Assembly: GCF_020991065.1 (NCBI RefSeq)
Contig: NZ_CP087710.1
Coordinates: 2,542,001 to 2,606,000 of the forward strand
Length of the DNA: 64,000 bases
From: Nocardioides okcheonensis
GTDB lineage: Bacteria; Actinomycetota; Actinomycetes; Propionibacteriales; Nocardioidaceae
Direction of reading: 5' to 3'
Part shown: piece by piece, positions 16,569-24,426 of the stretch
How positions within the stretch are numbered: position 1 is the stretch's first letter
Layout: each line of letters starts with the position of its first letter
Translations under genes and position numbers: made by a program
Notes under the pieces: model-generated
What the model was told of the DNA's origin: nothing
Database searches by the model: none
Seen by the model: the letters and a program-made list of their open reading frames with translations, nothing else

Positions 16569-18317
16569 TCAGTCTCGCGGGCGCTTGCCCTGGTAGCCGC
16601 CGCCGCCCTTGCGGTGGCCGCCGCCCGGACGCCCGCGGAACGGCCCGTTGTCGGGCTTGATCTCGATCAGCTTGCCCGAGATGCGGGTGCCGGCGAGGCG
16701 CTCGAGGGTGCCGGCGGGCAGCTCGGCGGGCAGCTCGACCACCGAGAAGTCCGGCTTGATCATGATGTGGCCGAAGTCGCCGCGCGACAGGCCGCCCTCG
16801 TTGGCCAGCGCGCCGACGATCTGGCGCGGCTCGACCTTGTGCCGCTTGCCGACCTCGATCCGGTACGCCGCCATCGGCTGGCCGCTGCGCGACTCGCGCG
16901 GCCCGCGCCCGGCCTTGCCGGCGTGGGTCGCGCGCTCCTCGAAGGAGCCCTGCCGCGGCTCGGGCTCGGGCTCGAGCAGCAGCGGCTGCTCGCCGTGCAT
17001 CACCGCGGCCAGCGCGGCGGCGACGTCGACCTCGGCCACGTCGTGCTCGGCGACGTAGTGGGCCACCACGTCGCGGAAGAAGTCGATCCGCTCGGGCTGG
17101 GTCAGCGCCTCGGTGATCTGGTCGTCGAAGCGCGAGAGCCTCGTGGCGTTGACGTCGTCGACGGTCGGCAGCTGCATCTGCGTCAGCGGCTGGCGGGTGG
17201 CCTTCTCGATGGCGCGCAGCAGGTGGCGCTCGCGCGGGGTGACGAAGGCGATCGAGTCGCCTGTGCGGCCGGCGCGGCCGGTGCGGCCGATCCGGTGGAC
17301 GTAGGACTCGGTGTCGGTGGGGATGTCGTAGTTGACGACGTGGCTGATCCGCTCGACGTCGAGGCCGCGCGCGGCGACGTCGGTGGCGACGAGGATGTCG
17401 AGCTTGCCGGCCTTGAGCTGGTTGACCGTGCGCTCGCGCTGCACCTGCGCGACGTCGCCGTTGATGGCCATCGCGGAGTAGCCGCGGGCGCGCAGCTTCT
17501 CGGCGAGCGTCTCGGTCTCGTTCTTGGTCCGGACGAAGACGATCATCCCCTCGAAGTTCTCGACCTCGAGGATCCGGGTGAGCGCGTCGACCTTCTGCGG
17601 GTAGGACACGATCAGGTAGCGCTGGGTGATCGTGGACGACGTCGTCGTCTTGTTCTTGACCGTGATCTCGACCGGGTCGGCGAGGTACTTCTTGGAGATC
17701 CGGCGGATCTGGGCCGGCATGGTGGCCGAGAAGAGGGCGACGTGCTTGTCGTCGGGGGTGTCGGCCAGGATCGTCTCGACGTCCTCGGCGAAGCCCATCT
17801 TCAGCATCTCGTCGGCCTCGTCGAGGACGAGGAAGCGCAGCTGGGAGAGGTCGAGCGTGCCCTTCTCGAGGTGGTCCATGATCCGGCCCGGGGTGCCGAC
17901 GACGACCTCGACGCCGCGGCGCAGCGCGGACAGCTGGACGCCGTAGCCCTGGCCGCCGTAGATCGGCAGCACCCGCACGCCCTTCATGTGGGCGGCGTAC
18001 TTCTCGAACGCCTCCGACACCTGGAGAGCGAGCTCGCGGGTGGGCGCGAGGACGAGCGCCTGCGGTGCGCGGCCCGACTTGCCCTGCTGCGAGTGGTCGA
18101 GCTGCGACAGGATCGGCAGCGCGAAGGCGGCCGTCTTGCCGGTGCCGGTCTGGGCGAGGCCGACCACGTGGCGGCCCGCGAGCAGCGGCGGGATGGTCAG
18201 GGCCTGGATCTGCGAGGGCGTCTCGTAGCCGACGTCGGCCAGCGCCTTGAGGACCTCCGGCGCGAGGCCGAGGTCGGAGAAGTTCTGTGCGGGCGCTGCG
18301 GGCTGGTCGTCACTCAC
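16569..18317 (-). CDS. DEAD-box ATP-dependent RNA helicase with DbpA-type RNA-binding domain
   Basis: A 582-aa RNA helicase. A Q motif (FSDLGL at 13-18), Walker A QTGTGKT (56-62), DEAD box in LVLDEADEMLKMGF, SAT in FSATMPAQ and the HRIGRTGRAG motif VI are all intact. The C-terminus carries a DbpA/CsdA-type RNA-binding fold (AYRIEVGKRHKVEPRQIVGAL) and a Gly/Arg/Lys-rich tail (GGGHRKGGGGYQGKRPRD). Such enzymes unwind structured RNA in ribosome assembly and mRNA decay, often under cold stress. GTG start at 18317, with TACCGT 6 nt upstream, suggests a leaderless message. It converges on doxX across two strong palindromes. Confidence 0.96.
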   Translation of the reverse strand: MSDDQPAAPAQNFSDLGLAPEVLKALADVGYETPSQIQALTIPPLLAGRHVVGLAQTGTGKTAAFALPILSQLDHSQQGKSGRAPQALVLAPTRELALQVSEAFEKYAAHMKGVRVLPIYGGQGYGVQLSALRRGVEVVVGTPGRIMDHLEKGTLDLSQLRFLVLDEADEMLKMGFAEDVETILADTPDDKHVALFSATMPAQIRRISKKYLADPVEITVKNKTTTSSTITQRYLIVSYPQKVDALTRILEVENFEGMIVFVRTKNETETLAEKLRARGYSAMAINGDVAQVQRERTVNQLKAGKLDILVATDVAARGLDVERISHVVNYDIPTDTESYVHRIGRTGRAGRTGDSIAFVTPRERHLLRAIEKATRQPLTQMQLPTVDDVNATRLSRFDDQITEALTQPERIDFFRDVVAHYVAEHDVAEVDVAAALAAVMHGEQPLLLEPEPEPRQGSFEERATHAGKAGRGPRESRSGQPMAAYRIEVGKRHKVEPRQIVGALANEGGLSRGDFGHIMIKPDFSVVELPAELPAGTLERLAGTRISGKLIEIKPDNGPFRGRPGGGHRKGGGGYQGKRPRD

Positions 18318-18323
18318 CCGTCA

Positions 18324-18329
18324 ACGGTA
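18324..18329 (-). promoter_or_regulatory. -10-like box of the DEAD-box helicase gene
   Basis: TACCGT on the minus strand, 6 nt from the GTG at 18317, with no Shine-Dalgarno sequence. Confidence 0.45.
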
Positions 18330-18422
18330 GGGCCTCGCGGGCGATCAGGACATTCCACGGCGGGCCTCCGGGGCCCGGATAAGCGGGCGACAACGCGTGA
18401 CGTGAGGCAGCACACTCCTGCC

Positions 18423-19379
18423 ATGCCCGCGAACCCGCCCACGCTGCCCGCCGGCCTCACCACCCGCCCGCTGCGCCTCGACGACGCCCGCGCGGTGTAC
18501 GAGGTGATCGCCGCCCAGGAGCTCGCCGACACCGGCGAGGTGGCGATCGAGGAGGCCGACATCGTCGGCGACTGGGCGCGCCCGAGCCACGACCTCGCCG
18601 CGCGCTCGGTGGCCGTCCTCGACGGCGCCGCGATCGTCGGCTACGCCGAGCTGATGGGCGCGGACCGGGCGGACACCGCCGTGCTGCCGTCGCACCGCGG
18701 GCGCGGCATCGGGACCTGGCTCGCCCACTGGCTGCAGGAGCGCGCCCGCGCGCTCGGCTCGAGCGTCGTGGGCATGCCCGTCCCGCAGGGGTCGCCGGGC
18801 GACCGGCTGCTCGAGGCGCTCGGCTTCCGCGTCCGGTGGACCAGCTGGGTGCTCCGGCTGCCCGAGGGCGCCACCATCGCCGAGCGGCCGCTGCCGCCGG
18901 GCCACGTCGTACGCGCGGCGGAGCCCGACGAGCGACGCGCGGCGCACGCCGTGCTCGAGGACGCCTTCCTCGAGTGGTCCGAGCGCGAGCGCGAGAGCTT
19001 CGAGGACTTCGAGGCGGTCACCACCGGCCGGCCCGGGTTCGAGCCGTGGAACCTGCGGGTGGTGCTCGACCCCGACGGGGTGGTCGTCGGCGTCGCGGTG
19101 GTGCTCGTCTCCGACGACGGCCGCACCGGCTACGTCGACCGGCTCGCCGTGCGCCGCGACCGGCGCGGCGAGGGGCTGGCCCAGGCCCTGCTCGTCGACG
19201 CGTTCGCCCGCACCCGCGAGCACGGCACCACGACCTCCGAGCTCAGCACCGACTCGCGCACCGGGGCCCTCGGCCTCTACCGGCGTGTCGGCATGCAGGA
19301 GGTCAGCGTCTGGGTCAATCGCGCCGTCGACCTGGGCGCGACCAAGGAAAAAGCGGAATCTCTACCACACCTCCATTGA
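18423..19379 (+). CDS. Tandem-domain GNAT acetyltransferase
   Basis: A 318-aa protein with two GNAT folds. The N-terminal domain shows VLPSHRGRGIGTWL and the C-terminal one VRRDRRGEGLAQALL; both match the acetyl-CoA pyrophosphate-binding loop of GNATs. The layout resembles mycothiol synthase (MshD) but the sequence is not clearly that enzyme. It transfers an acyl group from CoA to an unknown amine. The ATG at 18423 lies 6 nt after CACACT, so it may be leaderless. It stands alone between the helicase and a response regulator. Confidence 0.85.
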   Translation: MPANPPTLPAGLTTRPLRLDDARAVYEVIAAQELADTGEVAIEEADIVGDWARPSHDLAARSVAVLDGAAIVGYAELMGADRADTAVLPSHRGRGIGTWLAHWLQERARALGSSVVGMPVPQGSPGDRLLEALGFRVRWTSWVLRLPEGATIAERPLPPGHVVRAAEPDERRAAHAVLEDAFLEWSERERESFEDFEAVTTGRPGFEPWNLRVVLDPDGVVVGVAVVLVSDDGRTGYVDRLAVRRDRRGEGLAQALLVDAFARTREHGTTTSELSTDSRTGALGLYRRVGMQEVSVWVNRAVDLGATKEKAESLPHLH

Positions 19380-19395
19380 ATCCGCGATAGTGGGT

Positions 19396-19405
19396 GGTCT
19401 AGACC
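19396..19405. promoter_or_regulatory. Palindrome in the promoter region of the first response regulator
   Basis: GGTCTAGACC, itself flanked by GTGGG (19390-19394) and CCCAC (19411-19415). It may be an autoregulatory site or an end hairpin for the acetyltransferase transcript. Confidence 0.35.
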
Positions 19406-19530
19406 TTGATCCCACGTATGACATTGATCTCCCGTGACGGGGAACGGTGCCCTTACCATTCGAACGACGCTTGTTCGGGAGGCGCGGCGGGACGTGGGGT
19501 CACCGCCCAGCAAAGGTGTGGGGGTTCGAC

Positions 19531-20355
19531 ATGCAGGATCTACATGCTCTGGTCGTCGAGGACGATCCGGACATCTCTTCAGCACTGGTGGAGACGCTCG
19601 AGGGCGCCGGTTTCCGGGTCAGCTCGGCGCCTGACGGACGTGCTGCCGTGGACATCGCGGCGGCCGATCCGCCCGACCTGGTGACGCTCGACCTCACCCT
19701 GCCGCACATGGACGGCATCGAGGTCTGCCGGCGCATCCGGGAGGCGAGCGACTGCTACATCGTCATCGTCTCCGCCCGCTCCGACGAGGTCGACAAGCTG
19801 ATCGGCCTCGAGGTCGGGGCCGACGACTTCGTGCTCAAGCCGTTCTCGCCGCGCGAGCTGCGGGCCCGGGTCGCGGCGCTGTTCCGCCGCCCGCGCACGG
19901 CCTCCGCCGTCGAGGAGGCGCAGGCCCAGGCCCCGCGCGTCCCGGCGCCGTCGCAGCCGGCCGACGAGGCGACGACGATCGCGTGCGGCGCCGGCCTGGT
20001 GATCAACTCCGCGCGTCGCGAGGTGCAGGTCGACGGCACCATCGTCGAGCTGACCCGCATCGAGTACGACGTGCTGGAGTACCTCGCCACCCACCTGTCG
20101 CGGGTCTGCACCCGCGAGGAGATGGTGCTGGCGATCTGGAGCAGCGCCCTCACCCACGACCACCACCTCGTGGACGTGCACGTGGCCAACCTGCGCGGCA
20201 AGCTGCGCCGGCACTCCGACGCCACCTGGATCCACACCATCCGCGGCATCGGCTACCGGATGGACCGCGAGGGAGAGGGGCGCCGCACGGGCGGCGGCCC
20301 GTACCTCGTGGCGCGGTTCGACTCCGAGGACTGGGCCCGCGGGCTCGACTTCTGA
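19531..20355 (+). CDS. OmpR/PhoB-type response regulator, orphan
   Basis: A 274-aa regulator. The receiver domain has the acidic pair EDD (10-12), the phosphoacceptor Asp54 in TLDLTLP and the conserved Lys in LKPFSP. An Ala/Pro linker of about 35 residues leads to a winged-helix domain (ELTRIEYDVLEYLATH, HIRGKLR-type wing, TIRGIGYRM). The ATG at 19531 follows AAAGGTGTGGGGG and starts the receiver fold correctly; the frame is open earlier but unlike protein. No histidine kinase is nearby. A close paralogue follows 145 nt downstream, so the pair probably arose by duplication. Confidence 0.9.
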   Translation: MQDLHALVVEDDPDISSALVETLEGAGFRVSSAPDGRAAVDIAAADPPDLVTLDLTLPHMDGIEVCRRIREASDCYIVIVSARSDEVDKLIGLEVGADDFVLKPFSPRELRARVAALFRRPRTASAVEEAQAQAPRVPAPSQPADEATTIACGAGLVINSARREVQVDGTIVELTRIEYDVLEYLATHLSRVCTREEMVLAIWSSALTHDHHLVDVHVANLRGKLRRHSDATWIHTIRGIGYRMDREGEGRRTGGGPYLVARFDSEDWARGLDF

Positions 20356-20500
20356 GCCCGGACCCGATCTCTCGGCGCACCACCTCGCCGACCGCCGTGG
20401 GGGCGGACGACGAGCCGGCGAGACCCGTCTCCACGACGGGGCGCGTCGCCACTGGCAGCAGGCGAGCCTGCGGCCTACACTCGAGCTCAGGGGCAATTGA

Positions 20501-21274
20501 ATGAACAACCAACGAACGGCAGTCGTCGTCGAGGACGACGGTGACGTCGGCGAGCTGATCTCCGGCCTGCTGGTGCAGGTCGGCTTCGAGGTCCACGTGG
20601 CGCGCACCGGCGTCGAGGCGCTCGCGGTCGTCCGCGACACCCGGCCCGACCTCGTCACGCTCGACATGTCGCTGCCCGACATCGACGGCGTCGAGGTCTG
20701 CCGGCAGATCCGGCTGCTGTCCGACTGCTACGTGATCGTGGTCAGCGCGCGCACCGGCGAGGTCGACCGGCTGGTCGGGCTCGAGGTCGGCGCCGACGAC
20801 TACCTCGTCAAGCCGTTCTCCATGCGCGAGCTGCAGGCCCGCGTCGCGGCGCTGTTCCGACGCCCGCGCGCGACCACCACCGAGGCCGCCCCGGCGCACT
20901 CGGTGGCCGCCGCGGTCGCGCGTACGCCGCTCAGCGTGATCCGCGGCACCGTCACCGCCGACCCCGAGCTGGGCTGCGAGGACCTCGAGCTCAACCCCGA
21001 CGCCCGCGAGGTGCGGGTGCGGGGCCGCGAGGTCGACCTCACCCGGACCGAGTTCGACCTGCTCGCCCACCTCGCCAGCAAGCCGGGCGTCGTGGTCGGC
21101 CGCGAGGACCTGCTCCGGGCCGTCTGGGCCACCGAGTTCGTCCCCGACAGCACCCACGTCGTCGACGTCCACCTGGCCAACCTGCGCCGCAAGCTGCGCC
21201 GCGGGGCCGCCGACCACGAGTGGATCCGCACGATCCGCGGGGTGGGCTTCCGGTTCGACCCCTGCTGCGGCTGA
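20501..21274 (+). CDS. OmpR/PhoB-type response regulator, paralogue of the preceding gene
   Basis: A 257-aa regulator closely similar to its upstream neighbour over both domains. Receiver: acidic residues EDD (11-13), phosphoacceptor Asp55 in TLDMSLP, Lys in VKPFSM. DNA-binding domain: DLTRTEFDLLAHLASKPG, VDVHLANLRRKLRR and IRTIRGVGFRF. AGGGG lies 6 nt before the ATG. TACACT about 20 nt earlier could be the -10 box, so it may have its own promoter. No sensor kinase is encoded in the window. The target genes are unknown; the ABC exporter genes behind it converge on it. Confidence 0.92.
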   Translation: MNNQRTAVVVEDDGDVGELISGLLVQVGFEVHVARTGVEALAVVRDTRPDLVTLDMSLPDIDGVEVCRQIRLLSDCYVIVVSARTGEVDRLVGLEVGADDYLVKPFSMRELQARVAALFRRPRATTTEAAPAHSVAAAVARTPLSVIRGTVTADPELGCEDLELNPDAREVRVRGREVDLTRTEFDLLAHLASKPGVVVGREDLLRAVWATEFVPDSTHVVDVHLANLRRKLRRGAADHEWIRTIRGVGFRFDPCCG

Positions 21275-21277
21275 GGC

Positions 21278-24200
21278 TCAGCGCGCCGACTCGCGCAGCG
21301 TCGCCCCGCGTGCCCCGCGCACGGTCATCGACGCGCTGACCAGGGCGACGGCGCCGAAGACGGCGGCGGCGAGCAGCGCCAGCACGACCAGGCGCAGCGG
21401 GGAGATCGCGGCGACGAGCGCGGGCGTGGTGGAGGCGTCGGCGTAGCCCAGGGTGATCGTGCGCAGCACCACCCACTGCGCCAGCGACCCGGCCAGGATG
21501 CCCGCGAGCGCCGCGCTGCCGAGGACCACCCCGAGCTCGCGCACCACGGCCACCATCACCGAGCCACGCGGCACACCGACCACCCGCAGCGCCGCGGCGT
21601 CGCGCCGGCGGGCGGGCAGCTGGACGGCCGCGCTGACGAACAGCCCGGCCAGCGCCATCAGCACGACCAGCGCGGCGACCACGGCGTAGAGCCGCAGCGC
21701 GAGGGCGTACGCGCTCTGGTCGAGCACGCGGCGTTCCTGGGCCAGCGTGGTGCCGACCGTGAGCCCGGCCTCGGAGAGCTGCCGGGTGATCGAGGACGGG
21801 GTGCCGTCGCGGGCCAGGACGTGGGTCGTGATCAGCGAGTCGGAGACCTTGCGGTCGGTGATGAAGGAGGAGTAGTCGATCAGCAGGCCGGAGGGCCCGG
21901 TGAACGGCATGCCCTCGACCGCGCCGATGCCGCCGATGGGGTCGACGGGGAGGAACCCGAAGTCCTGGTTGAGCTTCTGCACCGCGTCGGCCTCGACGCC
22001 GGGTCCGGCCAGGGTCGGCCGCCGGGGGTCGATGCCGCCGGAGGTGAGGCGCGCCATGCCGACCGAGCCGCCGGTGTCGACGTCCATCTCGAGCCCGCCG
22101 TCGACCTCGCGGAGGTCGGTGATCGAGGAGCGGACGGCGTCGTCCGGGGTGGGCCGCCACACCGCGCCGTCGATCGCGCTGGCCAGCGGCGCGCCGTCGA
22201 CCGCGACCTCGACCACGCGCAGCGTGCCGGTCATGGCGGTGTTGGTGCCGGCGCCGCCGCCGAGGGTCATGCCCTCCAGCGGGCAGCCCTCGCGGCAGAA
22301 CGGCACCTTCGCGGTGCGGGTGGTCTCCCCCGCGCGGAACGGTCCGAGGTAGACCTTCTGCGGCACGCCGGCCCGGGAGCCGAAGCGCACCTCGGCGGTC
22401 AGGCCGCCGTCGACCTCGGCCTCGTTGTCGATGGTGAGGCTGAGCCGGGTGCCGGAGAAGGTGGGGACGGTGCCGTCCGGCTCGATGTCGCGGACGACCT
22501 GGGCGACGTCGCGCCCGGGGGTCCAGGTCGGCGGCCAGGTCGCGACCCGCTCCAGGCGGCTGCTGTCGACGACCGAGAAGTTCGCGCCGGGGTAGGCGAC
22601 GCTCGCGGCCGCCATGATCCACTCCCCCTCGGGGTCCAGGCTCCGGGTGAGCTCGACCGCGTCGGGCAGCGACAGCGTCGTCGACCACGTCGTGGTCGCG
22701 GGGGACGCCGTGGCGGCGACGCTGGTGCGCCAGGTGGCGGCGGAGTCGTAGACGCCCGCACCGAAGACCGCGACGGCGATGGCCGCGGTGATCGGCAGGA
22801 TGACGAGCGTGCCCTCCTGGCGTCGCGAGATCGCCCGCCACGACACGAAGCCGCTCAGCGAGCGCCCGCGCGAGCGGCGCGTCCACCACGTCGCGAGCGC
22901 CGCCGCGGCGCGCGTGGCACCGAGACCGGCCACCACCGCGAGCAGGACCGGGAGGACCAGGTCGGTGGCGTCGGGCTCGCCGGGCGAACCGCCGGAGAGC
23001 TTGCTGACGAGGGTGGAGGCGGCCAGCGCCACGAGGGTGAGCTGGGCGACGACCGACCAGCGCCGGGCGGCGACCGGACGGCGTACGCCCGAGAGCTGGG
23101 AGGCCAGCGACTCGCGCACCACCAGGCCGACCGCCACGCACGCGACCACGAACGCTGCGACGAGCACGAGTCCGGCCGCGAGCCAGCTGGCGAGCGGGAG
23201 CGGCAGCGGGAGCCCGGGGACCAGCCAGCTCCGCACCAGCAGCACCGACATGCCGAGCCCCAGCGCGGCGCCGAGCGGGGCCGACACGAGCAGCAGCACG
23301 AGCGGCTCGGCGAGCCCGAGGCCCCACAGCCGCCGCGCGGTCACGCCGCGCAGCGACGCGAGCGCGAGCTCGGGGACCCTCAGCTCGCTGGCCGCGTTGA
23401 GCAGGCGCATCAGCAGGGCGAGCGCCACCAGCACGAGGGACAGCACCGCGGGCGCGATCGAGCTGCGGGCGGTGGACTGCTGGAAGCGCACCTCGTCGAG
23501 CACGCCGGTGAGGTCGTTGGTGTCGTCGGCGCGCAGCGTGCCGCCGTCGACCGGGATCGCGGCGTCGCTCGGCACCGCGGCGGCCGAGCGGGCCGCGACG
23601 TCGAGGTCGGCCGGCAGCAGGTCGGGCTCGACGTCGAGGCGGGTGTCGACCCGGACCGTCCAGTCGCCCGTCGCGGCGACCGTCTCGGGGGTGGTGATGA
23701 GGGGTCCCGGCGCGTACGGGCGGTAGCCGCCCTGGATGCTCGTCTGCTCGTTGGTGCTCGACAGCCGACCGGGGATCAGCCAGCCGTCGTCGTCGGACGG
23801 CGTGTCGTAGGTGCCGACGACGACCACCTCGTCGAGGCCGGGTCGTGGCAGGCCGAGGTCCTGGACGCCGGGGGGCTCGTAGATCGGCAGCCGCAGCGGC
23901 TCCCCGATCTCGGCCCCGGTCTTCGCGAGGTCGCCGGTGAGCATCAGGACCTCGCCCTGCTTCTCCGGGCAGCGGCCCTCGACGTCGAGCGCGTCGCAGG
24001 CGTCGGCGCGCGCCCAGAAGGTCACGACGCCGCGCAGGGCGCTGAACCGCTCGGACTGCACGATCGTGACCGGGTCCTGCCACGGGCCCTCGGTGAGGCC
24101 GCGGGACGCCGCGACGGCGTCGGCCTCGGCGGTCGCGATGTCGGAGTCCTCGTCGGGCGTGAACACCCGGCTCAGGCCGGTGAGGCCGGCGGGCGTCTCC

Positions 24201-24358
24201 TGCAGGCGCGTGACGACGTAGGAGTTGGTGACCGCCTCGGAGAACACCGGGCCGAGCACGGCGGAGCCGATCGCGAGCGCGGTGAGCAGCACCGAGCCGG
24301 CGGACAGCAGCGCGCGCGCCCGGAGGCCGCGGACGATCGCACCGAAGAGCTGGGTCAT
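21278..24358 (-). CDS. FtsX-like ABC transporter permease, large
   Basis: A 1026-aa permease. It has an N-terminal span (SVLLTALAIGSAVLGPVFSEAV), a large exported region of about 230 residues, clusters of membrane spans near 305-500, a second exported domain and a C-terminal FtsX-type four-span core (VVAALVVLMALAGLFVSAAVQLP, then PARRRDAAALRVVGVPRG). This matches MacB/FtsX-type permeases that export or shuttle lipids, peptides or drugs using mechanical force. Its ATG overlaps the end of a 23-codon bridging frame (24355-24426), which in turn overlaps the other permease gene. Substrate unknown. Confidence 0.9.
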   Translation of the reverse strand: MTQLFGAIVRGLRARALLSAGSVLLTALAIGSAVLGPVFSEAVTNSYVVTRLQETPAGLTGLSRVFTPDEDSDIATAEADAVAASRGLTEGPWQDPVTIVQSERFSALRGVVTFWARADACDALDVEGRCPEKQGEVLMLTGDLAKTGAEIGEPLRLPIYEPPGVQDLGLPRPGLDEVVVVGTYDTPSDDDGWLIPGRLSSTNEQTSIQGGYRPYAPGPLITTPETVAATGDWTVRVDTRLDVEPDLLPADLDVAARSAAAVPSDAAIPVDGGTLRADDTNDLTGVLDEVRFQQSTARSSIAPAVLSLVLVALALLMRLLNAASELRVPELALASLRGVTARRLWGLGLAEPLVLLLVSAPLGAALGLGMSVLLVRSWLVPGLPLPLPLASWLAAGLVLVAAFVVACVAVGLVVRESLASQLSGVRRPVAARRWSVVAQLTLVALAASTLVSKLSGGSPGEPDATDLVLPVLLAVVAGLGATRAAAALATWWTRRSRGRSLSGFVSWRAISRRQEGTLVILPITAAIAVAVFGAGVYDSAATWRTSVAATASPATTTWSTTLSLPDAVELTRSLDPEGEWIMAAASVAYPGANFSVVDSSRLERVATWPPTWTPGRDVAQVVRDIEPDGTVPTFSGTRLSLTIDNEAEVDGGLTAEVRFGSRAGVPQKVYLGPFRAGETTRTAKVPFCREGCPLEGMTLGGGAGTNTAMTGTLRVVEVAVDGAPLASAIDGAVWRPTPDDAVRSSITDLREVDGGLEMDVDTGGSVGMARLTSGGIDPRRPTLAGPGVEADAVQKLNQDFGFLPVDPIGGIGAVEGMPFTGPSGLLIDYSSFITDRKVSDSLITTHVLARDGTPSSITRQLSEAGLTVGTTLAQERRVLDQSAYALALRLYAVVAALVVLMALAGLFVSAAVQLPARRRDAAALRVVGVPRGSVMVAVVRELGVVLGSAALAGILAGSLAQWVVLRTITLGYADASTTPALVAAISPLRLVVLALLAAAVFGAVALVSASMTVRGARGATLRESAR

Positions 24359-24426
24359 CTCGGGGTCCCTACGGCGTTGTTCGGGGGAGCGGAGCGGAGG
24401 ATGAGGACGTCGTGGGGTGAGGTCAT
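24355..24426 (-). CDS. 23-codon bridging reading frame between the two permease genes
   Basis: ATG at 24426 overlaps the TGA of the upstream permease gene (ATGA), and its own TGA overlaps the ATG of the downstream permease (ATGA). The peptide starts MTSPHDVLILRS. A strong GGAGGAGG ribosome site precedes it inside the end of the upstream gene. It may exist to hand ribosomes from one permease gene to the next rather than to make a functional peptide. The double overlap is plain in the sequence; the role is inferred. Confidence 0.45.
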   Translation of the reverse strand: MTSPHDVLILRSAPPNNAVGTPR

